Positions 55,603 through 64,000 are shown, counted from the first letter of the stretch. The stretch is 64,000 bases of DNA from Fen-1038 sp963783295 (GCA_963783295.1 CAWAMX010000017.1:62001-126000), one strand, 5' to 3'. Notes: generated by a model from the sequence alone, not told the origin. Translations and numbers: made by a program.

Positions 55603-56645
55603 AGCATCTCTTGAACATCCTCACCAGGATCATCGCGGTCGTATGCGTTATTCTTTTTATTGTAACAGCACTGACCGCGCTGTTTCTTTACAACTTGGAA
55701 CAGCGTGCATTCAACCCAAATACATACAAAGAGGCGTTGGTCAATGAGAACTTCTATCAAAGCCTGCCATCCTTGCTGGGTCAAGTATTGGCAAGAGACT
55801 CTAGTACAAGCAACACGCCTTTTGTAAAACAGTTGACCAGTGAAAATTGGACAACGATGATTCAGACATTATTACCGCCCGAACAATTGCAGTCCATGAC
55901 CGAGGAAGCCATAACACAAATCTTTGCATACCTCAATAATGAGACCAGCAATCCGCACATTTCACTTTTGCCGCTCAAGCAGAGGCTCGCCGGTCCTGCA
56001 GGTTTGAATGCGGCCATTAGTCTGATCCATGCACAACCCAATTGCACTGCCGAACAGGTGGCGCAATTGATTTCCTCGTTCGGACAATTTCTCTGCAATC
56101 CGCCGCAAAATATGCTCAATCTGGCGAAGCCGATTCTACAGACGCAATTGAATTTGATCGCAGCAAATATTCCCGACCAAATATCAATGGTAGGAGCAAA
56201 CGCTCAACCGACGAGAGTAAGAAATCTTAGAGTTGTTCGATTGGTCATGCAGCTCAGTCCACTGCTTCCGCTGGCACTTTTATTTGCTGTCACCATCTTC
56301 GCGGTGCGAACCTTCAAAGGTTGGCTAACTTGGTGGGGTTGGCCATTTCTCGCCGTAGGTCTGATTGGGGCGATCTCCGGCTTCAGCGGCGCACCTTTGT
56401 TCCGACAAGCTCTTGAAAATTACATTTCAACTCATACACAATTGACCATACCACCAGAACTTGTGGATGCTGTACGTGCAGTGATGGATGAAGTGCTTAA
56501 GGAAATAATCCAACCGGCGGGTTGGCAAGCATTGACCCTGGCCGGGATTGGCCTATTGCTCCTGATCCTCGCCACCATCATTTCACGAGTAGAAAAAGAT
56601 CGGAGTATCAAACGATCAGAAGCCGAGACACAAATTCAGAGATAG
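55599..56645 (+). CDS. Membrane protein of unknown function
   Basis: 348 residues. One N-terminal helix (IIAVVCVILFIVTALTALFLY), a large soluble region (about 30-205) with short helices, then three C-terminal helices (LLPLALLFAVTIFAV, LAVGLIGAISG, LAGIGLLLLILATII). The C-terminal tail is basic. No enzyme motif recognised. Its start overlaps the stop of the amidohydrolase-CYTH gene, so the products may cooperate. Confidence 0.65.
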   Translation: MKHLLNILTRIIAVVCVILFIVTALTALFLYNLEQRAFNPNTYKEALVNENFYQSLPSLLGQVLARDSSTSNTPFVKQLTSENWTTMIQTLLPPEQLQSMTEEAITQIFAYLNNETSNPHISLLPLKQRLAGPAGLNAAISLIHAQPNCTAEQVAQLISSFGQFLCNPPQNMLNLAKPILQTQLNLIAANIPDQISMVGANAQPTRVRNLRVVRLVMQLSPLLPLALLFAVTIFAVRTFKGWLTWWGWPFLAVGLIGAISGFSGAPLFRQALENYISTHTQLTIPPELVDAVRAVMDEVLKEIIQPAGWQALTLAGIGLLLLILATIISRVEKDRSIKRSEAETQIQR

Positions 56646-56656
56646 CGCGCCCATGG

Positions 56657-57763
56657 TTAAGGACACAAATTTTGCAATTGCTGTTGAAAGGTTTGTGCGA
56701 AATTGTGATAGCCAGAGTTGTCACAGCGCGCGCTGAAATAATAATATGATGCCTCAGCGGGAAATGCGACTGCACGCAAGGCACTCAAACCGGGATTGGA
56801 AATCGGCGTCGGCGGCAGGCCGTCAGTTACATAAGTATTGTAAGGTGATTCGATTTTCAAATCATCCCCGCTCAATGGATTCGTCCACCAGGCTTGTTGA
56901 GTCGTATTGTAGCCTAAAGCATACTGCACGGTTGGATCGGCTTCGAGTTTCATGTTGATCTTGATGCGATTCAAATAAACCGACGCAATAATGGGAAATT
57001 CATCATCATGTACCGCTTCGCGCTGGACAATTGAGGCGAGTGTCACCGCTTGATAGATGCTCAAACCCTGACGGCTGAATCCATCGCGCAGATCGCTCGT
57101 GAGATGCAAATCAAAATTTCTGACAAATACTTCGACCAATTCGTCGGAGGTTGTCACACGCGGCAGGACGTAAGTGTCTGGATATAAGAAGCCTTCAGTT
57201 GAAGCTGCACCTGATAAATAATCAAAACCAAGACGCGATTTTTTCGCGGCGGTAAGAAATGCATCAGGCGTAATATTCAAACCCGAAGTCGGGAGCGAGG
57301 CGGCAATCTCTTCCATCCGCCAGCCGGGCAAAATAACAAAGGTCACTTGGGTTGGTGTCGCATTCTGGAGCTTGTGCGCGATATCCACGATGGACATCGC
57401 CGGGCTAAGATCATCGTATTCGCCTGCTTGAATGGATGTATCCAGGCCTGTGTAAATGAGATAATCACGAAACATGCCTGCATCGCCGATGAAACCACTT
57501 TTTTGAAGACGATCCGCAATGGATGCCACCGACTCGCCTTGTTGCACTGTAAACGATTGCGGAGATGCATTCGGATCAAGTGGTTTGGTCAACATGCCAT
57601 CATCCCAAGCAAGTTTCGCGGAATATTGAATGACTTGAAGAAATGAAAGCCCTTCCGAAGGCGGCCCATACATTTGCACAACCTGTGAAGGAAAAACAAA
57701 AAGAACAAGGACAATGCAAAGTAGTATGAAAGCAATAGCAAAATATGGAAAGAGACGGCGCAT
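56657..57763 (-). CDS. mltG: Endolytic murein transglycosylase MltG
   Basis: 368 residues. A membrane anchor (residues 5-25), then a LysM-like segment (FTVQQGESVASIADRLQKSG), and the YceG fold. The catalytic Glu lies in STEGFLYPDTYVLP, and ASIVQREA plus GLPPTPISNPGLSAL are family hallmarks. It cuts nascent glycan strands and sets their length. Nine bases after ruvX, a common gene order. Confidence 0.92.
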   Translation of the reverse strand: MRRLFPYFAIAFILLCIVLVLFVFPSQVVQMYGPPSEGLSFLQVIQYSAKLAWDDGMLTKPLDPNASPQSFTVQQGESVASIADRLQKSGFIGDAGMFRDYLIYTGLDTSIQAGEYDDLSPAMSIVDIAHKLQNATPTQVTFVILPGWRMEEIAASLPTSGLNITPDAFLTAAKKSRLGFDYLSGAASTEGFLYPDTYVLPRVTTSDELVEVFVRNFDLHLTSDLRDGFSRQGLSIYQAVTLASIVQREAVHDDEFPIIASVYLNRIKINMKLEADPTVQYALGYNTTQQAWWTNPLSGDDLKIESPYNTYVTDGLPPTPISNPGLSALRAVAFPAEASYYYFSARCDNSGYHNFAQTFQQQLQNLCP

Positions 57764-57772
57764 GATGGAATT

Positions 57773-58198
57773 TTAGGTTTGCGTTTTGTTATTTTGATGA
57801 TCAAGATAGGACTGCAAGATAACCGTCGCCGCTAATTCATCGAGATGACCGGCGCGTTTTTTTCGCGAGGCTCCCATTTCAATACGCGCTGCACGTGCAG
57901 ATTGTGTACTAAAAGATTCGTCCCACATGACAATCGGGATTTGTGTTTGGGTTTTGAGCACTCCGGCAAACCGTGCCGCACGCCGACCTGCCAAATTCGG
58001 TTTGCCATCTTCATCAAAGGATTGACCAATCACAATCGCCTCTATTTGATTTTGCACAACAATATCAGCAACTTGTGCAGCATCAATCAAACGAGAAACA
58101 TGCTCTATTATTCTCAATGGATTCGCGATCGTGCCAGTCAAATCCGAAATGGCTAATCCAATTCGCTTTTCACCATGATCTACAGCAAGTATTCGCAT
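57773..58198 (-). CDS. ruvX: Pre-16S rRNA nuclease / Holliday junction resolvase-like YqgF
   Basis: 141 residues. RNase H-like: AVDHGEKRIGLAISD supplies the first Asp, IVIGQSF the middle strand, and WDESFSTQSARAA the acidic second site; DELAATVILQSYL closes the fold. It matures 16S rRNA and may cleave junctions. Start 4 bp after the upstream baseplate-J-like gene, in one operon with mltG. Confidence 0.93.
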   Translation of the reverse strand: MRILAVDHGEKRIGLAISDLTGTIANPLRIIEHVSRLIDAAQVADIVVQNQIEAIVIGQSFDEDGKPNLAGRRAARFAGVLKTQTQIPIVMWDESFSTQSARAARIEMGASRKKRAGHLDELAATVILQSYLDHQNNKTQT

Positions 58199-58202
58199 TT
58201 TA

Positions 58203-59693
58203 TTATTGAACCGTGATACGAAATGGGATCAACGGCACCCACGGCCACCACGCTGGACTCGTTCGAATTTCAGGCGGTTCGGCAAGAGGGAGTTTGGACA
58301 ACAAAACCTGCTGAGCCTTTGCCGGCGAAAGTCCGCGCACCAAGAAGATCACTTGCGGAGATTGAATCTCGAGAATCAAAGCGCGCTGCGCAAGCAGGTT
58401 GAAATGCGTTGAGCCAGCTTGATCCGAGGTAAAAACATTCGTTGAATTGAATTGCAATGTATCCGGCTCGGAAACAAATCCCGCGGGCATTGACGCATCC
58501 AGCAGAGTCTGAGCCAGTTGCATCAAATCCTCCGCCTTCACGTATTGTGCGTTGTATTGAACACTCATGGTTAACTTCAATGTATCGCCCGGCTGCCCAG
58601 CGGGCGGATCATAGATTTCCTGCGAGGGTGCGTCAGCCTTTAGCGTATTCAATAAAAACAAATCGTGCGCACCAATCGAAGAATTGATTTCTTGCCTGGC
58701 TTGTTGATCCAAAGCGGACATTACCATATCATGTAAATGTTGACGGTCCGCATCCACCGCTTCCGTTGTAGTCAGGTCCGTGCCGCCCGCGGTGGGATTG
58801 GGATTGGTGACCGAAGCCGAAAGGGCAAGGCTTCCATCAACAGCTTGGATTGTGCCCGCCGCGACATTGCTGGATGATCCAGCTTCCACTGCAAAAATCG
58901 GAACTTCTACAAAATTTTTCGAGCCACCCGGCAAATGAGTGATGATCGCTGTTTGAAACTTAATGGATGGAGAACCGATTGTGTAAATCATCGTTCCCTT
59001 AGGAATCGTTAAATCGGTTTGGGTCAGATTTGTGAAGCGCGCGATGCCTTCCGCCTTATCACCTGGCACTGGGCCCTGCGATGTAATCTCCATCGCCTGC
59101 GTAGCAGTGACAAGCACGCTGGTTTGATGCGCGGGCACATTGCCTGAAATAAAAACAGACTCGGTGTTCGGATTGGCAGAAACCGGAATCGTGATGGATT
59201 GTTGTTGAGAGATAGGTGTCAACTTAATCGTCGCCTGCGGCAGAAATAAAACGGCCACCGTTAAAACAGCCAGCACTCCCACCGCAAAGAATCCCACGCG
59301 CACAATGAAATTGGATCTCCACTTTGCTTCTTTGACCTTACTTTGTTGTTTCATCCGGTGTAAATTGGGCTTGGCTCTGCGAAGTGCCGAGGACCTGATC
59401 AAGCCTTGCCGCGCAGGCCAAGCCTCACTCTGAGCATCCCTGGTGGTCGCAAAGACTGGAATACCAAAGCCTTGGGCGTTGCGTTTGACATTTGGAATGC
59501 GGGTCACGAGTCCCAGTTCGGCACCGAGGGTACGCGCATGACTCTGAAGCACGCGCAAGTCCACCGGCCGAAGCGTGACGCGTTCAAATTTCGGCCACAC
59601 CAGCAAAATGCGCGGCGACTTGGCCCACGACATGCGGTCACGCACCGAGATCAAATCGTCATGTGTTTCAAGAGTGATGATCTGCGTCTTCAT
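58203..59693 (-). CDS. Membrane protein with baseplate-J-like domain
   Basis: 496 residues from ATG 59693. The N-terminal 110 residues are soluble and basic (RDRMSWAKSPRILLVWP), then one helix (VGFFAVGVLAVLTVAVLFLP, about 140-160). An extracytoplasmic region follows with the baseplate-J-like stretch VAAGTIQAVDGSLALSASVTNP...AGGTDLTTTEAV. The domain occurs in phage baseplates and contractile systems, but no other phage gene is here. In-cell role unknown. TATAAT (59703-59708, minus strand) is about 9 bases before the start, hinting at a nearly leaderless mRNA. Confidence 0.7.
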   Translation of the reverse strand: MKTQIITLETHDDLISVRDRMSWAKSPRILLVWPKFERVTLRPVDLRVLQSHARTLGAELGLVTRIPNVKRNAQGFGIPVFATTRDAQSEAWPARQGLIRSSALRRAKPNLHRMKQQSKVKEAKWRSNFIVRVGFFAVGVLAVLTVAVLFLPQATIKLTPISQQQSITIPVSANPNTESVFISGNVPAHQTSVLVTATQAMEITSQGPVPGDKAEGIARFTNLTQTDLTIPKGTMIYTIGSPSIKFQTAIITHLPGGSKNFVEVPIFAVEAGSSSNVAAGTIQAVDGSLALSASVTNPNPTAGGTDLTTTEAVDADRQHLHDMVMSALDQQARQEINSSIGAHDLFLLNTLKADAPSQEIYDPPAGQPGDTLKLTMSVQYNAQYVKAEDLMQLAQTLLDASMPAGFVSEPDTLQFNSTNVFTSDQAGSTHFNLLAQRALILEIQSPQVIFLVRGLSPAKAQQVLLSKLPLAEPPEIRTSPAWWPWVPLIPFRITVQ

Positions 59694-59716
59694 TAATCTA
59701 CAATTATACAATAAGC

Positions 59717-59745
59717 TTGACATGCTTTTGCTTTGCCAGTATAAG
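59717..59745 (+). promoter_or_regulatory. Consensus promoter for the lytic transglycosylase, leaderless geometry
   Basis: TTGACA (59717-59722), 17-bp spacer, TATAAG (59740-59745). The ATG at 59753 is at the predicted +1 or +2, and the apparent AAGGAG site overlaps the -10 so it would not be transcribed. The promoter overlaps the -35 region of the divergent gene. Confidence 0.7.
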
Positions 59746-59752
59746 GAGCAAC

Positions 59753-62176
59753 ATGAAACGAATTGCGCGTATCGTCCTAGGACTTGCATTGACAGTGATC
59801 ATGCTGAGCTGTACATTATCTTCCAACATTCCGTCGATTCTGCCCAGCATAGCCACTTCCACACCCAGCGTTACACCAACTCCTGTCTCAACATCTACTC
59901 CAGCTCCAACATACACACCCATTCCCAGTGTCCAAATCGAAAACGCTGATAAAGCTTTCTTTGATGGAGATATCGAAGGCGCTACGGCAGGTTATCGCGC
60001 GGCGTATGCTGATTCAAGTGATCCAACGATCAAAGCCGCGGCGCTGTGGGGTATCGCGCGCGCTCAATATACCGATGGCCGCAATGCGGACGTGCTGGCT
60101 ACGCTCCAACAATTGAATTCAAGTTATCCCGACTCGCCGTTTGCAAAAGGTCCATCTTATTTTTTGCAAGGGCAGACCTACTTGCAGATGAAGGACTATC
60201 ACAACGCCGCGCAGGCTTATCAAAGCTACCTGACTTTGCGGCCAGGTGTGCTCGATTCCTATGTTCAAGAATTGCGCGGCGATGCATTCAGAGCAGTCAA
60301 CGATTATTCCAACGCGCTCACTGCCTATGAAGCCGCGCAGTCCGCTTCGCACCTCGACGATGCATTTGCCCTGCAAATAAAGATCGCGCAAATGCGAACG
60401 CAGATTGGCGATTACGCCACCGCGATTTCAATTTACACCTCGGTCATGTCGAGCACCAACAACGATTACACCAAATCACAAATGGATTATTTATTAGGAG
60501 AAGCGAATCTCACGTTGAACAAAACCGATGTAGCGTACGGATATTTCCGTGATGCAATCGCAAATTATCCGGTCTCGTATTATTCCTATCTTTCCCTGGT
60601 GGAATTGGTCAATGCAAACGTTATTGTGAACGATCAAGATCGCGGGCTTACAGATTACTTTGCTGGTCAATATGCTCCAGCGCTGAGTGCGTTGGAGCGT
60701 TATATCACGGCCAACCCTGGCAATGATGGAACGGCGCATTACTATCGGGCGCTGACGTTAAGGGGCATGCAAAACTACACTAGCGCAGTCAAAGAATTTA
60801 CCTACTTCATCCAGCATTATTCAACTAATCCGCATTGGGTGGATGGATGGACTCAAGAAGCGGATATGCAATGGAATAACCTTAACGATTCTAAAGCGGC
60901 CACAGATACGTTGCTCGCTTTTGTGAAAGCGGCACCCGCCTCGGATCAGGCGCCGAATGCGCTCATGAGCGCGGCGAGTATTTTCGAGCAGGATAACAAG
61001 CTTGAGGAAGCTGCACAGACTTGGGAACGTGTCCCGAACGAATATGCCGGCAACGATCAAGCTCCGACCGCCGTATTTGAAGCCGGTGTCATACGCTACC
61101 GAGAATCCAAATATAGTGATGCACTCAAGGACTTCCAACACAGTCTTGCGGTGTCAACCCAAGCAGATGATCAGGCGCGTGCAGATTTGTGGATCGGCAA
61201 GACCGAACAGCAACTCAGTCAAGCCAGTGACGCGCAATCGGCATGGCAACAAGCGCAAGGCATTGACCCCGGTGGTTATTACAGCCTGCGCGCCCGCGAT
61301 ATATTATTGGGACAGGATCCATTCGCACCATCATCTCAGACGAATTTTAGTTATGATTTAAACACAGAACGCAAAGACGCCAATTCGTGGATGCGCTTGA
61401 CTTTCAACCTTCCCGCAGGAACTGATCTGACTGGTCCAGGCTCGCTCGCCCTCGATCCACGCTTTGTGCGTGGCACCGAGTTGTGGGAGTTGGGCCAATT
61501 GGAAGATGCCCGTCTCGAGTTCGAGGATTTGCGCAACTCCGTCAGCAACGATCCGGTTTTGACTTACCGTTTGGCAAATTATTTGCTTGATCTTGGGTTA
61601 TATCGTTCAGGCGTTTTCGCGGCGCGCCAGGTATTGACGCTCGCCGGAAAAAACGATAATCAATCCTCCCTTGAAGCTCCAGCCTATTTCAATCACGTTC
61701 GTTATGGGCTTTATTACGAGGATTTGATTGTTCCCACCGCGCAAGCCAATGGCATTGACCCGTTGTTGCTGTTCAGCGTGGTCCGGCAGGAAAGTCTCTT
61801 CGAGAGCTTTGCCGGGTCAACGGCAGGCGCCATCGGTTTGATGCAGATTGTTCCCAGCACAGGCGCCAGTATTGCCGCCTCGCTTGGAATGCAAACGGAA
61901 TATGGCTCTGATCAACTCTATCTGCCCGAAATTAGTCTGAAGTTTGGCGCACGCTATCTTGCAACCAATGAGCATTTGTTCAATGGCGACATATACATGG
62001 CGCTCGCCGCCTACGATGGCGGCCCGGGCAACGCCTATCAATGGTCAAAACTCTCAGGCAACGACCCTGACTTATTTCTTGAAACAATTCGCTACAGCGA
62101 GTCGCGCCAATACATTCAAAGCATTTATGAGATTTACGCCATCTATCGCAAATTATATAGTCCCACCACACCCTAA
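59753..62176 (+). CDS. Lipoprotein soluble lytic transglycosylase (Slt-like) with TPR region
   Basis: 807 residues from ATG 59753. A lipoprotein signal (LGLALTVIMLSC, Cys about 20) is followed by a Ser/Thr/Pro linker and about 550 residues of TPR-like helices (AAQAYQSYLTLRPGVLDSYV; EAAQTWERVPNEYAGNDQAP). The C-terminal GH23 domain has catalytic Glu in VRQESLFES, then AGAIGLMQIVPST, AYDGGPGNAYQW. It cleaves glycan strands with anhydromuramic ends. The TPR array is longer than in E. coli Slt70. Confidence 0.9.
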   Translation: MKRIARIVLGLALTVIMLSCTLSSNIPSILPSIATSTPSVTPTPVSTSTPAPTYTPIPSVQIENADKAFFDGDIEGATAGYRAAYADSSDPTIKAAALWGIARAQYTDGRNADVLATLQQLNSSYPDSPFAKGPSYFLQGQTYLQMKDYHNAAQAYQSYLTLRPGVLDSYVQELRGDAFRAVNDYSNALTAYEAAQSASHLDDAFALQIKIAQMRTQIGDYATAISIYTSVMSSTNNDYTKSQMDYLLGEANLTLNKTDVAYGYFRDAIANYPVSYYSYLSLVELVNANVIVNDQDRGLTDYFAGQYAPALSALERYITANPGNDGTAHYYRALTLRGMQNYTSAVKEFTYFIQHYSTNPHWVDGWTQEADMQWNNLNDSKAATDTLLAFVKAAPASDQAPNALMSAASIFEQDNKLEEAAQTWERVPNEYAGNDQAPTAVFEAGVIRYRESKYSDALKDFQHSLAVSTQADDQARADLWIGKTEQQLSQASDAQSAWQQAQGIDPGGYYSLRARDILLGQDPFAPSSQTNFSYDLNTERKDANSWMRLTFNLPAGTDLTGPGSLALDPRFVRGTELWELGQLEDARLEFEDLRNSVSNDPVLTYRLANYLLDLGLYRSGVFAARQVLTLAGKNDNQSSLEAPAYFNHVRYGLYYEDLIVPTAQANGIDPLLLFSVVRQESLFESFAGSTAGAIGLMQIVPSTGASIAASLGMQTEYGSDQLYLPEISLKFGARYLATNEHLFNGDIYMALAAYDGGPGNAYQWSKLSGNDPDLFLETIRYSESRQYIQSIYEIYAIYRKLYSPTTP

Positions 62177-62185
62177 ATAAAGTAA

Positions 62186-62207
62186 GGGCGGATGAGACGA
62201 TCCGCCC
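62186..62207. terminator. Terminator between convergent slt and yggU
   Basis: GGGCGGAT / ATCCGCCC perfect 8-bp stem with 6-nt loop; on the minus strand it is followed by TTACTTTATTT. Confidence 0.7.
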
Positions 62208-62211
62208 CTAC

Positions 62212-62523
62212 TCAATCCATGTGAGCTAACAATCGCTGTTGAACTGTTTCAAGATCTATATCGAGGATGGACACCAATTTATCGCGTCCGGTTGCACCTG
62301 CCACGATTTCAATGCGCGACTTGGCAACGCTTAATACATCTGAAAGAAAATTAATCAACTGCTCATTGGCTTCATTGTCCACGGGCGGCGCGGATAAATG
62401 GATTTTCACGGTTCCATCGTCAAGCACTTCGGTAATTTTGTTATCGCTGGCGCGCGGCGTCACGCGAATCGCAATTGCCGAACCCCGTTTCCCGTCGTGC
62501 AAATGAAACTCTCTTTTTGGCAT
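62212..62523 (-). CDS. yggU: DUF167 / YggU family protein
   Basis: 103 residues with the DUF167 signature: IAIRVTPRASDNKI, VKIHLSAPPVDNEANEQLINFLSDVL and IEIVAGATGRDKLVSI. Small conserved protein of unknown function, usually near yggS and yggT as here. Start 10 bp after yggT ends. Confidence 0.88.
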   Translation of the reverse strand: MPKREFHLHDGKRGSAIAIRVTPRASDNKITEVLDDGTVKIHLSAPPVDNEANEQLINFLSDVLSVAKSRIEIVAGATGRDKLVSILDIDLETVQQRLLAHMD

Positions 62524-62533
62524 ACTGACCTCG

Positions 62534-62792
62534 TTATAAACGCAAGAAGATATTTGTCAAAACTTGATCAATCAATCCGATCAAGACGATTAAGATCAGC
62601 GGGCTGAAATCAAAACCACCTGCTGAGGGCACAACGCGCCGAATGGGCGCACAGCATCGGCTCAACGATTCGGTCAATCGCCTGACGCACAGGATGGAAC
62701 GGCGACATAAACCACGAAAGGACGGCTGAGACGATCACCAGCAGGATCAATATTTGCGCGACCACATGAATAAATACAGCAACAAAAAACAT
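62534..62792 (-). pseudogene. yggT: YggT family membrane protein, frameshifted as assembled
   Basis: The first part reads FIHVVAQILILLVIVSAVLSWFMSPFHPVRQAIDRIVEPML, then shifts. Removing one base at 62645-62654 restores APIRRVVPSAGGFDFSPLILIVLIGLIDQVL to the TAA at 62534. Two membrane segments and the central PFHPVRQAIDRIVEPMLAPIRR motif are those of YggT, a division- or osmotic-stress-linked family also called Ylm or CCB3-like. Stands between yggS and yggU with no gap upstream. Confidence 0.85.
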
Positions 62793-63527
62793 TCAATCTC
62801 CGTGTCGAGGCCTCTGACCTAAAATGGCTTGCCCGACTCGAACCAAAGTTGCGCCCGCTTCCACCGCGACGGCGTAATCAGCGCTGGTGCCCATCGAGAG
62901 TTCGTGCCACTCGATTTGCGGTATGTGCTTCGCAAGAAAATCTTGCAGACGCCGCAGACGCTGAAAGTAGGGCCGCGCCGCTTCAGGGTCCGTGAAAAGA
63001 GGCGGCATCGTCATCAAGCCGCGCACTTGCAAATGCGCTAGCGATGCGACCACATTTACATCGTTCAGCAAATCCATCCAGCGCATTTCATCCGAGGCGA
63101 GCCAACCCGATTTGCTTTCTTCATCGCCGACGTTAAACTCCAGCAAAACGGGAAGCACACGATTGAATTCGGCGGCAAAATGGTCGATACGTTCGGCCAG
63201 CTTGAGGCTATCGAGCGATTGGAAAAGGGCGAAGTGCTCAGCCACGAGGCGTGCCTTGCGGCTTTGCACATGACCAATGATATGCCATTCTACTCCACTT
63301 TGGGATTTCAATTTCGTTATTTTCTCGACAGCTTCTTCAGGATAATTCTCCCCTAAAATTTTTGCACCGGCCTCGATGGCCGCTTCGACAACCTCGATGG
63401 GTTGCAATTTGGTCACCACCACCAGCCGCACAGAATCCGGATCGCGGCCAACTTTGCGTGCTGATACGGCAATGGCATCAAGTGTCTTTTGATAATTTTC
63501 GCGGATTGTGGAGACAAGGTTGAACAT
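62793..63527 (-). CDS. yggS: PLP-binding homeostasis protein YggS
   Basis: 244 residues. The PLP lysine is in LVVVTKLQPIEVVEAA, followed by LGENYPEEAVEKI, WHIIGHVQSRKAR and, near the end, ELSMGTSADYAVAVEAGATLVRVG with its phosphate-binding residues. Controls free PLP and amino-acid balance. The first gene of yggS-yggT-yggU. Confidence 0.92.
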   Translation of the reverse strand: MFNLVSTIRENYQKTLDAIAVSARKVGRDPDSVRLVVVTKLQPIEVVEAAIEAGAKILGENYPEEAVEKITKLKSQSGVEWHIIGHVQSRKARLVAEHFALFQSLDSLKLAERIDHFAAEFNRVLPVLLEFNVGDEESKSGWLASDEMRWMDLLNDVNVVASLAHLQVRGLMTMPPLFTDPEAARPYFQRLRRLQDFLAKHIPQIEWHELSMGTSADYAVAVEAGATLVRVGQAILGQRPRHGD

Positions 63528-63558
63528 AGAGTTTAATGTAAAATCATTTAGGAAGGCT

Positions 63559-64000
63559 TTATAATTTAATTCCAGATTTATTTATTATAGCATCTAGGCT
63601 TTTTTCAATTTCATCTAATGCCAACCCAATATTTTCATCAGCCATAGGGTCAATCTGCGTTAAATATCCGAGAATTCTATTTTGCGGAGTTACGTCCTGT
63701 TGAACCATAAGCCCAGGAAAATGTGCCACCTGAAAATATTGTTATTCTAAAATTTTTATCCTCTTAATAAAAAATAGGCGTAAGATAAACGATTTAATAA
63801 TTCCAAATCTTTAATCCACTGCAATTCTCCACTATCCGAAATCGCATTCCACAATTCGTATTTTAAATTGTACAACAGGACTCTTCTTGTAGTTTTCCCT
63901 TCACGGGAGGTTGTCTCCTTGTTAAGGATTCGCGGTTGAATTCTATTTCTTTTTTGACTAAGTTAAGAATCTTCACTTTGTGATCTTGCTCATTTTGTTC
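63559..64000 (-). pseudogene. Degenerate AT-rich gene, C-terminal part, running off the window
   Basis: On the minus strand three frames in succession encode plausible protein: KVKILNLVKKEIEFNRESL, then KTTRRVLLYNLKYELWNAIS and ELQWIKDLELLNRLSYAYFLLR, then QVAHFPGLMVQQDVTPQNR through GYLTQIDPMADENIGLALDE to TAA 63561. Joining them needs two base additions and replacement of one TAA (about 63734). Composition is far more AT-rich than the neighbours. Unlike the other broken genes, lesions here are of mixed type, so true decay of an acquired gene is likely. Family not recognised. Confidence 0.5.

Noticed and set aside
58203..62176. Prophage or contractile injection system
   Set aside because: Only a single baseplate-J-like domain; no sheath, tube, tail-fibre, portal or integrase genes nearby.
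1..64000. CRISPR arrays, insertion sequences or integrases
   Set aside because: No regularly spaced perfect repeats, no transposase or recombinase motifs, and no flanking direct repeats were found by eye.

Overview
The window looks like a chromosome segment from a Chloroflexota bacterium, most likely class Anaerolineae. This is inferred from overall gene content: an asparaginyl/aspartyl-tRNA synthetase operon, a TtuA/TtuB tRNA-thiolation pair, Liv-type transporters, many LysM and murein-lytic proteins, LiaF-like membrane proteins, and GTG/TTG starts with strong GGAGG sites. I see no rRNA, tRNA, CRISPR array, transposase or prophage. The gene order is mostly housekeeping.

Layout. 1-4.3 kb: end of an M23 peptidase, a TlpA-OsmC redox pair, a cNMP-binding protein and three LiaF-like membrane proteins. 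4.4-8.5 kb: an AlkZ-like protein divergent from the oxidative pentose phosphate set pgl-gnd-zwf. 8.8-15.3 kb: a transglutaminase-like protein, an SDR, an emopamil-binding-like protein, then rnc-smc. 15.5-20.3 kb: an aldo/keto reductase, then aspS-(small gene)-asnS behind an Asn-rich leader peptide and a trp-type attenuator. 20.4-23.0 kb: two GH25-LysM lysozymes, then a candidate 6S RNA and a candidate stand-alone HEARO/IscB omega RNA ending in a strong terminator. 23.1-28.9 kb: an AraC-MGMT fusion, an EamA exporter, glnA and a MacB-like ABC unit. 28.9-29.9 kb: gene-poor DNA with a 21-bp degenerate repeat. 29.9-37.5 kb: ycaQ, queF, a cupin, ttuA, ttuB, a glycosyltransferase, yraN, miaA and an acyl-CoA ligase. 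37.6-42.6 kb: ftsH, xth, a response regulator, DUF192 and a LysM-M23 protein. 43.1-51.4 kb: a complete livKHMGF operon followed by an unusual lipoprotein-LivH-LivM fusion. 51.5-56.6 kb: cinA, an M14 peptidase, an amidohydrolase-CYTH fusion and a membrane protein. 56.7-63.5 kb: baseplate-J-like/ruvX/mltG divergent from a lipoprotein lytic transglycosylase, then yggS-yggT-yggU. A degenerate AT-rich gene runs off the right edge.

Regulation. The best candidate for something new is the attenuator upstream of aspS-asnS. A 27-codon leader with nine Asn codons overlaps three mutually exclusive stems, the last being an intrinsic terminator. Several promoters (glycosyltransferase, lytic transglycosylase, the Asn leader, perhaps pgl) place the start codon where transcription should begin, which suggests leaderless translation.

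Sequence integrity. Seven otherwise full-length genes are broken by single-base frameshifts. Eleven of the twelve events are in the +1 sense, and six of those lie in smc. The missing protein always continues in the next frame. An insertion-biased sequencing error is the simplest explanation, so I annotate these as disrupted as assembled rather than dead. Three conserved Arg codons also look altered by C:G to T:A transitions (yraN, ftsH, aspS).
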